Assembly (NCBI RefSeq): GCF_001428365.1 | Contig: NZ_LMSH01000003.1 | Location: 237,994-301,993 of the forward strand | DNA from: Arthrobacter sp. Soil763 | GTDB taxonomy: Bacteria; Actinomycetota; Actinomycetes; Actinomycetales; Micrococcaceae | Direction: 5' to 3' | DNA length: 64,000 bases | In this document: positions 54,769 through 64,000 of the stretch, one piece after another | How positions within the stretch are numbered: the stretch's first letter is position 1 | How the letters are laid out: every line of letters starts with the position of its first letter | Notes under the pieces: model-generated | What the model was told of the DNA's origin: nothing | What the model saw: only the letters and a program-made list of their open reading frames with translations | The model's database searches: none | Program-made: the position numbers and the translations under genes

Positions 54769-56482
54769 CGACTCCTCTGGTGTTGCCGACGACGGCGCTG
54801 GCCGTCCGCTGACGCGCAAAGAGATCAGGGCCCGGGAAAAATCCCTGGCCACGCAGGGCCACGATGTCATCCCGCCGCAGGCCTTCGAAACCGGCCAGGA
54901 TGCGCCCCCTGCCGCGGCGCCCGGCTCCGGCCCGGCGGAAACGTCCGCAGCTGCACCCGCTCCGGAAACGCCCGCAGCCGCACCCGCTCCGGAGCCGCCC
55001 GCAGCCGCACCGACCGTGCACGAACCGGTCCGTGACGAGCCCGCGCGCGAAGAGCCTGTTCAGGAAGAACCGGTGCGTGAAGCGTCCGCACCGCGGCAGC
55101 CCGCAGCCGAGCCTGTCGAGGCAGCACCTGTCGAAGCGGAACCCGTCCACGAGTACGCTCCGGCCATGTCCCGCGAAGAGACCCTGCGGCGCGCCGATGA
55201 GCTGCAGTACGGCCACAGCCTGGGCCACGGCCACGACGGCCAGCCTTACGACGAGCAGTCCTACGACGAACAGCCTTACGACAGCCACGGCTACGAGGGC
55301 CAGGGCCATGAGGACCACGCCGACGCCGCGGACGGGTACGACCACGCCGGCGACCACGGCCACGGCCAAGGCCACGACCTGATGGTCGGCGCCGCCGCCA
55401 TTCCCACCGCCAAAGGCCCTTCCAAGAAGGTCCGGCGGCGGCGCCGCTTCCTCGCCCTCGTCGTCACCCTCGCGGTCTTCGTCGTCGCGATCGCCGTCGG
55501 AGCGCAGTTCATCAAACCGCTGCTCGGCGGCAACACTAAGGCTGACTACCCCGGGCCCGGCACGGGCTCGGTGACCATCACCGTCCCGCCGGGGGCCGGA
55601 CCAAGCTCCGTCGCCACCGACATGGAGTCCAAGAATGTCATCGCGAACGCCGACTCCTTCCTCAAGCAATTCGCCGCGTCCGGCGGGTCCCTGAGCCCCG
55701 GCACGTTCACGCTGCGCAAGGAAATGAACAACGCGGACGCGGTGGCGGCCCTCCTGAACGCGGACCAGGAAAAGGTCATGTACTTCGCGCTCAGCGCGGG
55801 CCTGCGGATCAACGAATCTCTGCAGGCCATCTCGGAGGGCACCGGTATCCCGGTCGCGGACCTCAAGGAACTCAGCAACAACCCCAAGCAGTTCGGCGTG
55901 CCAGCTGAGGCCAAGAACCTCGAAGGCTTCCTGTTCCCGGGCGAATACCGTTTCCCGCTGGGCTCCTCCGGCAAGGACATCCTGCAGAAACTCGTCCGCA
56001 CCACTCTCGACGAGCTCAAAGCCCAGGGCGTGACGGACCCGGCGAAACAGTACGACGCCATCACCGTGGCCAGCATCGTGCAGGCCGAGGGCGGGCAGGC
56101 GGAGTACGGCGACGTCGCCGGCGCCATCTACAACCGGCTCAAGCCCAGCAACACCGAAACCAACGGCCTGATCCAGTCCGACGCCACCGTCACCTACGGC
56201 CTGGGCATCCGCAGCTTCCACATCGACGAGGACCAGAAGGCCGACAAGTCGAACAAGTACAACACCTACGCCAATGTGGGGCTCCCGGTGGGACCGATCG
56301 GCTCACCGGGCAAGCGGGCCATTGACGCCGCTGCCAAGCCCAAGAAGAACGACTACCTCTACTGGGTGACCATCAACCTGGACACCAAGGAGACGAAGTT
56401 CTCCAAGACGCTGGCCGAGCACAACGGGTACGTCGCCAAGTACAACGCGTGGTGCGAGGCGAACCCCGGACGCTGCGTGTGA
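54749..56482 (+). CDS. mltG: endolytic transglycosylase MltG
   Basis: Membrane-anchored lytic transglycosylase, 577 residues, that trims nascent glycan strands. A long cytoplasmic N-terminus (about 1-225) holds Ala/Pro/Glu repeats (APAPETPAAAPAPEPPAAAP) and a His/Tyr/Asp/Gln-rich stretch (YDEQPYDSH..., HGHGQGHD). A TM helix near 230-250 (FLALVVTLAVFVVAIAVGA) precedes the LysM-like and YceG domains. The catalytic Glu is in ITVASIVQAEGGQAEYGDV, with LIQSDATVTYGLG near the substrate site. GTG start at 54749 inside ruvX; aroE overlaps its stop. The extra N-terminus is much longer than in the E. coli protein. Confidence 0.93.
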   Translation: MSPVNHDDSSGVADDGAGRPLTRKEIRAREKSLATQGHDVIPPQAFETGQDAPPAAAPGSGPAETSAAAPAPETPAAAPAPEPPAAAPTVHEPVRDEPAREEPVQEEPVREASAPRQPAAEPVEAAPVEAEPVHEYAPAMSREETLRRADELQYGHSLGHGHDGQPYDEQSYDEQPYDSHGYEGQGHEDHADAADGYDHAGDHGHGQGHDLMVGAAAIPTAKGPSKKVRRRRRFLALVVTLAVFVVAIAVGAQFIKPLLGGNTKADYPGPGTGSVTITVPPGAGPSSVATDMESKNVIANADSFLKQFAASGGSLSPGTFTLRKEMNNADAVAALLNADQEKVMYFALSAGLRINESLQAISEGTGIPVADLKELSNNPKQFGVPAEAKNLEGFLFPGEYRFPLGSSGKDILQKLVRTTLDELKAQGVTDPAKQYDAITVASIVQAEGGQAEYGDVAGAIYNRLKPSNTETNGLIQSDATVTYGLGIRSFHIDEDQKADKSNKYNTYANVGLPVGPIGSPGKRAIDAAAKPKKNDYLYWVTINLDTKETKFSKTLAEHNGYVAKYNAWCEANPGRCV

Positions 56483-57357
56483 TGTTGCGGGCTGCCGTCC
56501 TCGGCCACCCGATCAGCCACTCGAAGTCACCGGCGCTGCACCGTGCGGCGTACGCCCGGCTTGGCCTGGACATCGCCTACGACGCCGTCGACCTGACCGT
56601 CCCGGAGCTCCCGGAGTTCCTGGCCGCGGTCCGCGCGGACGGCAGCTGGCGGGGGCTGTCCGTGACGATGCCGCTCAAGGCCGCCATGGCCGCGGAGGTT
56701 GACTCCGTGCGCGGCGTCGCGCGCCAGCTCGGCGTCGTCAACACCGTGGTGTTCGAAGCCGCGGAGCTCACCGCCGGCCAGGCCGGGGCGGCGCGGCTGG
56801 TCGGCTACAACACCGACGTCGCCGGCATCGTCAACGCCATCCGCTACGCCGGCGTCGGCCCCCGGCCCTCCGCCGCCATTCTGGGCGGCGGCGGCACCGC
56901 GGCCGCCGCGGTGGCGGCCCTGCAGGAGCTCGGCGCGCCGGAAGCGGCGGTCTACGTCCGCGATGTCAGCCGGGCCGCCGAGGCGCGGGCCGCGGCAACC
57001 GCCGTCGGCCTTCCGCTGAGGGTCCTGGAGCTCTCCGCGGCAGCACCCGCGATCGCCTCCGCCGACGTCGTGGTCTCCACCCTGCCGCCACGCGCCGCCG
57101 ACGGGCTCGCCGGGCAACTGGCGGCTTCCGGCCGGAGTACGGCGGGCGTCCTGCTCGACGCCGCCTACGATCCCTGGCCCAGCGACATCGCCGCAGCATG
57201 GGCGGCCGGGGGCGGCACCGTGGTCCCGGGGCTGGAGATGCTGCTCTACCAGGCCGTGGAACAGGTACGCCTCTTCACCGGCCACGACGGCCCGCTGCCG
57301 GCCGAAGTCATAGATGTGATGTGTGACGCAGTCGGGGCCCCCCGGCGGGTGTTCTAA
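56482..57357 (+). CDS. aroE: shikimate dehydrogenase
   Basis: NADP-dependent enzyme of 291 residues that reduces 3-dehydroshikimate to shikimate. [19 protein letters not shown] binds the substrate, SVTMPLK carries the catalytic Lys, and YNTDVAG the Asp partner. [15 protein letters not shown] forms the nucleotide loop; [14 protein letters not shown] closes the active site. The ATG at 56482 overlaps the mltG stop (TGATG). It begins the aroE-aroC-aroK-aroB run. Confidence 0.93.
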   Translation: MLRAAVLGHPISHSKSPALHRAAYARLGLDIAYDAVDLTVPELPEFLAAVRADGSWRGLSVTMPLKAAMAAEVDSVRGVARQLGVVNTVVFEAAELTAGQAGAARLVGYNTDVAGIVNAIRYAGVGPRPSAAILGGGGTAAAAVAALQELGAPEAAVYVRDVSRAAEARAAATAVGLPLRVLELSAAAPAIASADVVVSTLPPRAADGLAGQLAASGRSTAGVLLDAAYDPWPSDIAAAWAAGGGTVVPGLEMLLYQAVEQVRLFTGHDGPLPAEVIDVMCDAVGAPRRVF

Positions 57358-57383
57358 GTGCCGTGCATGGCAGGATGGATTGT

Positions 57384-58582
57384 ATGTTGCGTTGGTTGAC
57401 CGCCGGAGAATCCCATGGGCCGGCCCTGGTCGGAATTATCGAAGGCGTCCCCGCGGGCGTGGAACTCAGCAGTGACCGGATCGTTGAGGCGCTGGCCCGA
57501 CGTCGCCTCGGCTACGGCCGCGGCGCCCGGATGAAGTTCGAACAGGACGCCGTGACGGTCCTGGGCGGTGTCCGCCACGGGCTCACGCAGGGCGGCCCCG
57601 TCGCCATCCAGGTCGGCAACACCGAGTGGCCCAAGTGGGAGCAGATCATGTCCGCGGACCCGGTGGACCCCGCGGTCCTCGCCGACCAGGCCCGCAACGC
57701 CCCGCTGACCCGGCCGCGGCCCGGCCACGCAGACTTCACCGGCATGCAGAAGTACGGCTTCGACGAGGCCCGCCCGGTCCTCGAACGTGCCAGCGCCCGG
57801 GAGACCGCCACGCGCGTGGCCCTCGGCGCCGTCGCCGCAGCGTTCCTCAAGCAGCTCGGCATCGAACTGGTCTCGCACACGGTCTCGATCGCCAGTGTTG
57901 CCGTGCCCGAAGGCCGTCCGCTGCCCGCGCCGGAAAACGTCCTGGCCCTCGACGCCGACCCGCTGCGCTGCCTTGACCGCGAGACCTCGGACGCCATGGT
58001 GGCCGAGGTCGACGCCGCGCACAAGGAAGGCGAAACCCTGGGCGGGGTCGTCGAGGTCCTCGCCTACGGACTCCCGCCCGGACTGGGCAGCTACGTCCAC
58101 TGGGACCGGCGCCTCGACGCCCGCCTCGCCGCGGCCCTGATGGGCATCCAGGCGATCAAGGGAGTGGAGGTCGGCGACGGCTTCCTGACCGCCGAGCGCC
58201 GCGGTTCCGCCGCCCACGATGAGATTGTCAAGGACGAAGAGGGCAGGATCACCCGCGCCTCCAACCGCGCCGGCGGCATTGAGGGCGGCATGAGCATCGG
58301 CGACGTCCTGCGCGTCCGCGCGGCCATGAAGCCGATCGCGACCGTCCCGCGCGCGCTGAAGACCGTTGACGTCAGCACCGGCGAGGCAGCCAAGGCCCAC
58401 CACCAGCGCTCCGACGTCTGCGCCGTCCCGGCAGCCGGCGTCGTGGCCGAGGCGATGGTGGCCCTGGTCCTGGCTGAGGCGGTCATGGAAAAGTTCGGCG
58501 GCGACTCCGTGCAGGAGACCGCCCGCAACCTCAAGGGTTACCTGGACAACATCCCGGCGTCCCTGGACTCGATCGGACACTA

Positions 58583-58583
<1 letters not shown>
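57384..58583 (+). CDS. aroC: chorismate synthase
   Basis: 399-residue FMN-dependent lyase that makes chorismate from 5-enolpyruvylshikimate 3-phosphate. [81 protein letters not shown] and [12 protein letters not shown] match the three family signatures. The ATG at 57384 gives the standard N-terminus; a GTG seven codons earlier is possible. The stop overlaps the aroK start by one base (TAGTG). Confidence 0.96.
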
Positions 58584-60272
<1,689 letters not shown>

Positions 60273-60273
<1 letters not shown>

Positions 60274-60791
60274 TGGTCCGTGACGGCGGCAGCACCAGCG
60301 ACTGGCCCGACGGCGGGTTTCCCGGCATCCGGATCAACCCTGAATCGCTCATGCCGGAAGTGGTCAACGACGAGGCCTGTGCTGCGGCGCTGGCCGCCTC
60401 GACGGACCCCACCGACCTCATCTTCGTCCGCCTCGTGCAGGGCCACCCCGGAGAAGCCGCGGAGCTGCTGGCCGAGGCCCGGTACAAGGACCCGGACTCC
60501 TTCCGGCTGCGGATGTTCGAAGCCGAGGTCCTCCGGGTCTCGCACCGGTTCGACCGCGCCGTCGAGCTGTACCGCCAGCTTCTGGCGGAGGCCCAGGGCA
60601 CCCCGGAGGAGTCCGTCGTCCAGCAGCACCTGGGCCGTTCCCACTTCGCCGCCGGCCACGCCGCCGCCGCCGTCGAATCCTTCGCGAAGGCGCTCGACCT
60701 CCGGGTGGCGGGGTCCGCGGACGCGGCGCTGATCTACTCCTCGACCGTGGCGCTGCAGCGGGCGCGGGACGTCCTCGACCTCGCCTGCTAG
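60273..60791 (+). CDS. TPR-like protein of unknown function
   Basis: 172 residues. After a 20-residue N-terminal segment the protein is all helix, with two or three tetratricopeptide-like pairs (ELLAEARYKDPDSFRLRMFE, RAVELYRQLLAEAQGTPEES, FAAGHAAAAVESFAKALDLR). No enzyme motif. The ATG overlaps the aroB stop, so it belongs to the aro operon. In other actinobacteria pepQ often occupies this position before efp; here that peptidase gene is missing. Confidence 0.72.
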
Positions 60792-60823
60792 GGGCCCGAC
60801 CGGCAGTCCGCCGGCAAAACCGG

Positions 60824-60829
60824 TAGAAT
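60824..60829 (+). promoter_or_regulatory. predicted -10 of the efp promoter
   Basis: TAGAAT in the 146-base gap before efp, followed by a T-rich stretch and a GGCAGGC/GCCTGCC hairpin in the leader (60859-60885). No good -35 was found. Confidence 0.45.
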
Positions 60830-60937
60830 GGTTTTTGGATTTTTGATAAAGACGCGCTGGCAGGCCCCGATCGGCATGCCTGCCTGGCATAAGCGGCCGG
60901 TGGCTAGAACCAGCCAACAACGAAACCCGAGGATACA

Positions 60938-61501
60938 GTGGCAACCACTAACGACATCAAGAACGGAACCGTGCTGAAGCTGGAGGGCCAGCTTTGGAAC
61001 ATCATCGAGTTCCAGCACGTCAAGCCCGGCAAGGGCGGCGCCTTCGTCCGCACCAAGATGCGCAACGTGATGTCCGGCAAGGTCGTCGACAAGACCTTCA
61101 ACGCCGGGCTCAAGATCGAAACCGCCACGGTTGACCGCCGCGACTACCAGTACCTGTACCAGGACGGCGCCGACTTCGTGTTCATGGACACCTCGGACTT
61201 CGACCAGCTGACCGTCCCGGCCGCCACGGTCGGGGACGCCACCAACTTCATGCTGGAAAACCAGATGGTCAACATCGCCATCCACGAAGGCAACCCGCTC
61301 TACATCGAACTGCCGCCGAGCGTCGTGCTGGAAATCACCTACACGGAGCCGGGCCTGCAGGGCGACCGCTCCTCGGCCGGCACCAAGCCCGCCACCCTCG
61401 AGACCGGCTACGAAATCCAGGTCCCGCTGTTCGTGGAGAACAACACCAAGGTCAAGGTCGACACCCGCGACGGCAGCTACCTTGGCCGGGTCAACGACTA
61501 G
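60938..61501 (+). CDS. efp: translation elongation factor P
   Basis: 187-residue three-domain factor that relieves ribosome stalling at proline runs. The KOW-like N-terminal domain has the tip loop [16 protein letters not shown] with Lys32 at the position that contacts the P-site tRNA. The central OB domain ([20 protein letters not shown]) and the C-terminal domain ([20 protein letters not shown]) follow. GTG start at 60938 behind GAGGA. Its stop shares a base with the nusB GTG. No EF-P modification enzyme is nearby. Confidence 0.96.
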   Translation: MATTNDIKNGTVLKLEGQLWNIIEFQHVKPGKGGAFVRTKMRNVMSGKVVDKTFNAGLKIETATVDRRDYQYLYQDGADFVFMDTSDFDQLTVPAATVGDATNFMLENQMVNIAIHEGNPLYIELPPSVVLEITYTEPGLQGDRSSAGTKPATLETGYEIQVPLFVENNTKVKVDTRDGSYLGRVND

Positions 61502-61911
61502 TGAGCGCACGCGGTAAGGCCCGTAACCGGGCCCTGGATGTTCTTTTCGAGGCAGAGCAGCGCTCCGCCTCCGCATTCGATGTACTGCGTTCCCGTCGGG
61601 AAATGACGGATCAGGTCATCAACCCCTACACCTTGGAAATCGTCGAGGGGGTCGTCTCGCACCAGGCGGCCATCGACGAATTCCTCGAGACCTACTCGCA
61701 GGGCTGGTCGCTGGAGCGCATGCCCGCCGTGGACCGCATCATCCTGCGGATCGGAACCTGGGAGTTGCTCTACAACGAGGATGTTCCCGACGGCGTCGCC
61801 GTGAGCGAAGCGGTGGCCCTGGCCAAGACGCTCTCCACGGATGAGTCGCCGACGTTCATCAACGGCCTGCTGGGCCGCCTGCAGCAGCTGAAGCCCTCGC
61901 TGCTGGCCTAA
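61501..61911 (+). CDS. nusB: transcription antitermination factor NusB
   Basis: 136-residue all-helical protein that binds boxA RNA with NusE and promotes rRNA transcription. RGKARNRALDVLFEAEQRS, the central YSQGWSLERMPAVDRIILRI, TWELLYNEDVPDGVAVSEAV and TFINGLLGRL are family signatures. GTG start at 61501 overlapping the efp stop. A bidirectional terminator follows at once. Confidence 0.95.
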   Translation: MSARGKARNRALDVLFEAEQRSASAFDVLRSRREMTDQVINPYTLEIVEGVVSHQAAIDEFLETYSQGWSLERMPAVDRIILRIGTWELLYNEDVPDGVAVSEAVALAKTLSTDESPTFINGLLGRLQQLKPSLLA

Positions 61912-61924
61912 GCACCACACCACT

Positions 61925-61961
61925 AAGGCCGGAGGCCGCCGAAAGGCGGCCCCCGGCCTTT
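61925..61961. terminator. bidirectional terminator between nusB and the PrsW gene
   Basis: AAGGCCGG/CCGGCCTT and inner AGGCCGCC/GGCGGCC pair around a GAAA tetraloop, 14 bases after nusB and 15 bases from the convergent gene's stop. Confidence 0.9.
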
Positions 61962-61975
61962 GGCGTCCCCGGGGT

Positions 61976-63208
61976 CTACCGCAGCACGGCTTCCCGCAGC
62001 CTGAGCAGCTCGCCGAGCTGGTGCTGCTCGTCCAGCTGGTGTGCGGCGACGTCCCGGCCGCTGAGGATCCGCTGCCGGGTGAACGCCAGCCGGGTGGCGG
62101 CATGCAGCAACGCCTTCATCTGCGGACGGCGGCCGACGGATCCGGCCCAGCGCAGAGCGGAGCGGCGCCCCGCAGGCGTTGACATCATGGCCACCTCCTG
62201 CGGGGTCAACCAGCCGGCCGCGGCGTACTCCAACAGCCGCTGCCGGGTCAGCCGGCGCTCCGCGACGCGCAGCAACACCACCACCAGCACCGCCAGCAGG
62301 AAAATCGGGACCTGGACCAGGATGTACTGGGCCAGGAAGTCCCGGCCCATGGAATTCCAGCCGCTGTGCAGCAGCATCGCCGGCACCAGCCCCACCGGGA
62401 ACGCCAGCAGCGCCAGGCCCGAATGCCAGCGCCGCGCCGCTAGGCCCAGGATCAGCCCGGTGGTCCCGGTGAAGATGGCGTGGGCGAACGGCGACATCAC
62501 CCCACGCAGGAAGAAAATCACGGCCAGGTCCGCTCCGGGTGCGCTGGACTCGGCAATTGCGCGGCCGAAGTAAAGGATGTTCTCGGTGAAAGCGAACCCG
62601 CCGGCGACCGTGAAGGCGAACACGATGCCGTCCACCGGGCCGTCGAACTGCTTGCGGGCGAAGAGCAGCAACAGCAGCAGCCCCAGCGACTTGGCGAACT
62701 CTTCCACCACCGGGGCCTGGACCGTGACGGCGAACGTGCGGTAGTCCAGCCCCGACGCCGGGCCCGCGGCCAACGAGAAGAACGGCTGGATCAGCATCGT
62801 CACGGCAATCGACACCAGCGCGCCCCAGCCGAACGCGAAGAACAGCAGCCGCTTCGGCTCGGGCTCCCAGCGGTCGATGTAGCGGACGGCGAGCAGCACC
62901 GAAGCCAACGGCAGCAGCGAGGCAATGAACCCCACGACAAACCCGGCGGGTCCGGTATTCTCCAGCACGAAGGGCAGGACCAGGAACAGGCTGAAGAACG
63001 CCAGGATCCCTCCGCCGAGCGTAAGCGCGGCCATCCCGGCCGAGGAGCGCGCGGGCAGTGCCACGGCGTACGCCGGCTGCCCGCCGGGTGCCGCTGACCG
63101 GCCGGCCTCCGGAGCCGGCCGGTAGTCCCGGGGCCGGACCTGCCCCATCCAGCTGGGATTGGCCTGCTGCGGCACCTGCCGGCCGGGCGGGGGATTGAAG
63201 CTCGTCAT
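61976..63208 (-). CDS. PrsW family intramembrane metalloprotease
   Basis: 410-residue polytopic membrane protein with about eight TM helices, related to site-1 proteases that cleave anti-sigma factors. Key motifs are APVVEEFAKSLG (EExxK, about residue 168), FTVAGGFAFTENILYFGRA, SPFAHAIFTG and LLHSGWNSMG, which carry the conserved Glu/His residues. A Pro-rich cytosolic N-terminus (about 55 residues) and a basic helical C-terminal tail flank the membrane domain. ATG at 63208. It sits opposite in orientation between nusB and pyrR; in streptomycetes the nusB-pyrR interval holds bldD instead. The substrate is unknown. Confidence 0.9.
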   Translation of the reverse strand: MTSFNPPPGRQVPQQANPSWMGQVRPRDYRPAPEAGRSAAPGGQPAYAVALPARSSAGMAALTLGGGILAFFSLFLVLPFVLENTGPAGFVVGFIASLLPLASVLLAVRYIDRWEPEPKRLLFFAFGWGALVSIAVTMLIQPFFSLAAGPASGLDYRTFAVTVQAPVVEEFAKSLGLLLLLLFARKQFDGPVDGIVFAFTVAGGFAFTENILYFGRAIAESSAPGADLAVIFFLRGVMSPFAHAIFTGTTGLILGLAARRWHSGLALLAFPVGLVPAMLLHSGWNSMGRDFLAQYILVQVPIFLLAVLVVVLLRVAERRLTRQRLLEYAAAGWLTPQEVAMMSTPAGRRSALRWAGSVGRRPQMKALLHAATRLAFTRQRILSGRDVAAHQLDEQHQLGELLRLREAVLR

Positions 63209-63315
63209 GCACTGAGCCTAAGGTGCCCGCGGCGGGAGGCCCAAGAGACGCCGCCCGGACGGTCCCAGGTGTGATGCACGCCGCCCCCGCGGGCGCGCTC
63301 CGGCGGGTGGCCGTG

Positions 63316-63385
63316 TGGTAATTTGAAAAGGCAAATGATCCTTTTTTAATTCCGTCCTGTGAGGCGGGGAAAGGGGAGACGAGCG
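63316..63385 (+). promoter_or_regulatory. pyr operon promoter and PyrR-binding leader
   Basis: An extended -10 (TGG then TAATTT, 63316-63324) predicts transcription from about 63331. The leader contains CGTCCTGTGAGGCG (63353-63366), matching the PyrR-binding loop consensus ARUCCNGNGAGGYU at 10 of 12 fixed positions; the two mismatches swap an A-U pair for C-G. CCTTT (63340-63344) can pair with AAAGG (63370-63374), part of the AAAGGGGAG ribosome-binding site of pyrR, which suggests UMP-dependent translational repression. Confidence 0.75.
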
Positions 63386-63985
63386 TTGACTTCTGTCCCG
63401 GAAGCACCGGTCCCGGCGACGGTCAAGCTCAGCAGGGTGGTCCTCACCCAGGCTGACATCGACCGCGCACTCACCCGCATTGCCCATGAGATTCTCGAGT
63501 CCAACAAGGGCTCCCAGGATTTGGTCCTGCTGGGCATTCCACGCCGCGGTTATCCGCTGGCCGTCCGCCTCGCCGCCAAGATCGCCGCCGCCGATCCCTC
63601 CGTGGACCCGGCCGCCATCGTCGGGCAGCTGGATGTCACCATGTTCCGCGACGACCTGTCGCACCAGCCCACCCGGCCCCCGTACCCCACCCAGCTGCCC
63701 CGCACCGGCATCGACAACAAGGTCGTCCTGCTGATCGACGACGTGCTGTACTCCGGCCGCACCATCCGGGCCGCGCTGGACGCAATCGTCGACCTGGGCA
63801 GGCCCCGGATCGTCCGGCTGGCCGTCCTGATCGACCGGGGCCACCGCGAACTGCCGATCCGCGCCGACCACGTCGGCAAGAACCTCCCCACCTCCTCCGC
63901 GGAGAAGGTCCGGGTCCGGCTCGAGGAAACCGACTCCGCTGACGGCGGCGCCGTGAATGAAGTCGTCATCGAGGCCACCGCATGA
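63386..63985 (+). CDS. pyrR: bifunctional pyr operon regulator / uracil phosphoribosyltransferase
   Basis: 199-residue phosphoribosyltransferase-fold protein that binds pyr mRNA in the presence of [36 protein letters not shown], the PRPP loop [19 protein letters not shown] and [20 protein letters not shown] match PyrR. The TTG at 63386 has AAGGGGAG eight bases upstream; a GTG at 63359 lies within the PyrR-binding loop and is rejected. The stop overlaps the pyrB start (ATGA). Confidence 0.95.
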   Translation: MTSVPEAPVPATVKLSRVVLTQADIDRALTRIAHEILESNKGSQDLVLLGIPRRGYPLAVRLAAKIAAADPSVDPAAIVGQLDVTMFRDDLSHQPTRPPYPTQLPRTGIDNKVVLLIDDVLYSGRTIRAALDAIVDLGRPRIVRLAVLIDRGHRELPIRADHVGKNLPTSSAEKVRVRLEETDSADGGAVNEVVIEATA

Positions 63986-64000
63986 AGCACCTGCTCTCCA
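63982..64000 (+). CDS. pyrB: aspartate carbamoyltransferase, first codons only
   Basis: ATG overlapping the pyrR stop codon begins MKHLLS, the usual N-terminus of actinobacterial PyrB, which is the normal gene after pyrR. The window ends after six codons, so the call rests on position and these few residues. Confidence 0.7.

Overview
The window is chromosomal core sequence from a high-GC actinobacterium, most likely a Micrococcaceae member of the Arthrobacter/Pseudarthrobacter type. Supporting signs are a mycothiol-linked gene set (mycoredoxin and hydroxymethyl-mycothiol dehydrogenase), a phosphatidylinositol-phosphate synthase, the DUF6504-dnaE2 mutagenesis pair, MurT/GatD, an actinobacterial Vms1-like rescue factor, frequent GTG/TTG starts, and conserved actinobacterial gene orders (thrS-HIT-pgsA; pdxS...pdxT-yebC-ruvCAB-yajC-secDF-rel...hisS...aspS; rpsD...alaS-ruvX-mltG-aroECKB...efp-nusB...pyrR). 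I saw no tRNA, rRNA, CRISPR array, insertion sequence or prophage. Genes are densely packed, often overlapping by 1-8 bases.

Region by region: (1) 1-5.8 kb is a glycine/one-carbon block. gcvP (partial, minus) and cycA-purU (plus) diverge from an intergenic region holding two tandem glycine riboswitches in opposite directions, which share an 80-bp near-perfect inverted repeat. A metF-like gene follows and carries a copy of the gcvP riboswitch's translation-initiation tail without any aptamer. (2) 5.9-8.0 kb, minus strand: mycothiol redox/formaldehyde module (mrx1, mscR, MBL hydrolase). (3) 8.1-10.1 kb: HMCES/YedK-like protein, VOC protein, chorismate mutase and an unknown gene. (4) 10.2-14.2 kb: LexA box, DUF6504 gene and dnaE2. 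(5) 14.3-18.7 kb: thrS, HIT protein, pgsA and pdxS. (6) 18.9-26.6 kb: M3 peptidase, CapA-like lipoprotein, alpha/beta hydrolase, GNAT, gatD-murT and pdxT. (7) 26.6-33.4 kb: yebC, ruvCAB with an internal LexA-like box, yajC-secD-secF. (8) 33.5-43.8 kb: rel, AbiEi-like gene, DUF349 protein, membrane cyclophilin, hisS, APC permease and aspS. (9) 43.8-49.6 kb, more accessory: GNAT, membrane protein, DUF222-HNH endonuclease, Arr rifampin ADP-ribosyltransferase, Vms1-like peptidyl-tRNA hydrolase and rarA. (10) 49.8-64 kb: rpsD, DUF948 protein, small membrane protein, alaS, ruvX, mltG, aroE-C-K-B, TPR-like protein, efp, nusB, PrsW and pyrR, whose leader holds a PyrR-binding loop, ending in the start of pyrB.

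The clearest working unit is the first block. Glycine imported by CycA is cleaved by the GcvP system to 5,10-methylene-THF; PurU releases formate from formyl-THF; the metF product would drain methylene-THF toward methyl-THF. Two of these transcription units carry glycine riboswitches, and a third (metF) shares their start-site module. The best leads are this riboswitch architecture, the PyrR-type leader, the two LexA-type boxes, several apparently leaderless promoters, and absences at otherwise conserved loci (no acyltransferase/pimA after pgsA, no imuB with dnaE2, no zinc-ribbon cysteines in MurT). All calls come from reading the sequence; no database search was run.
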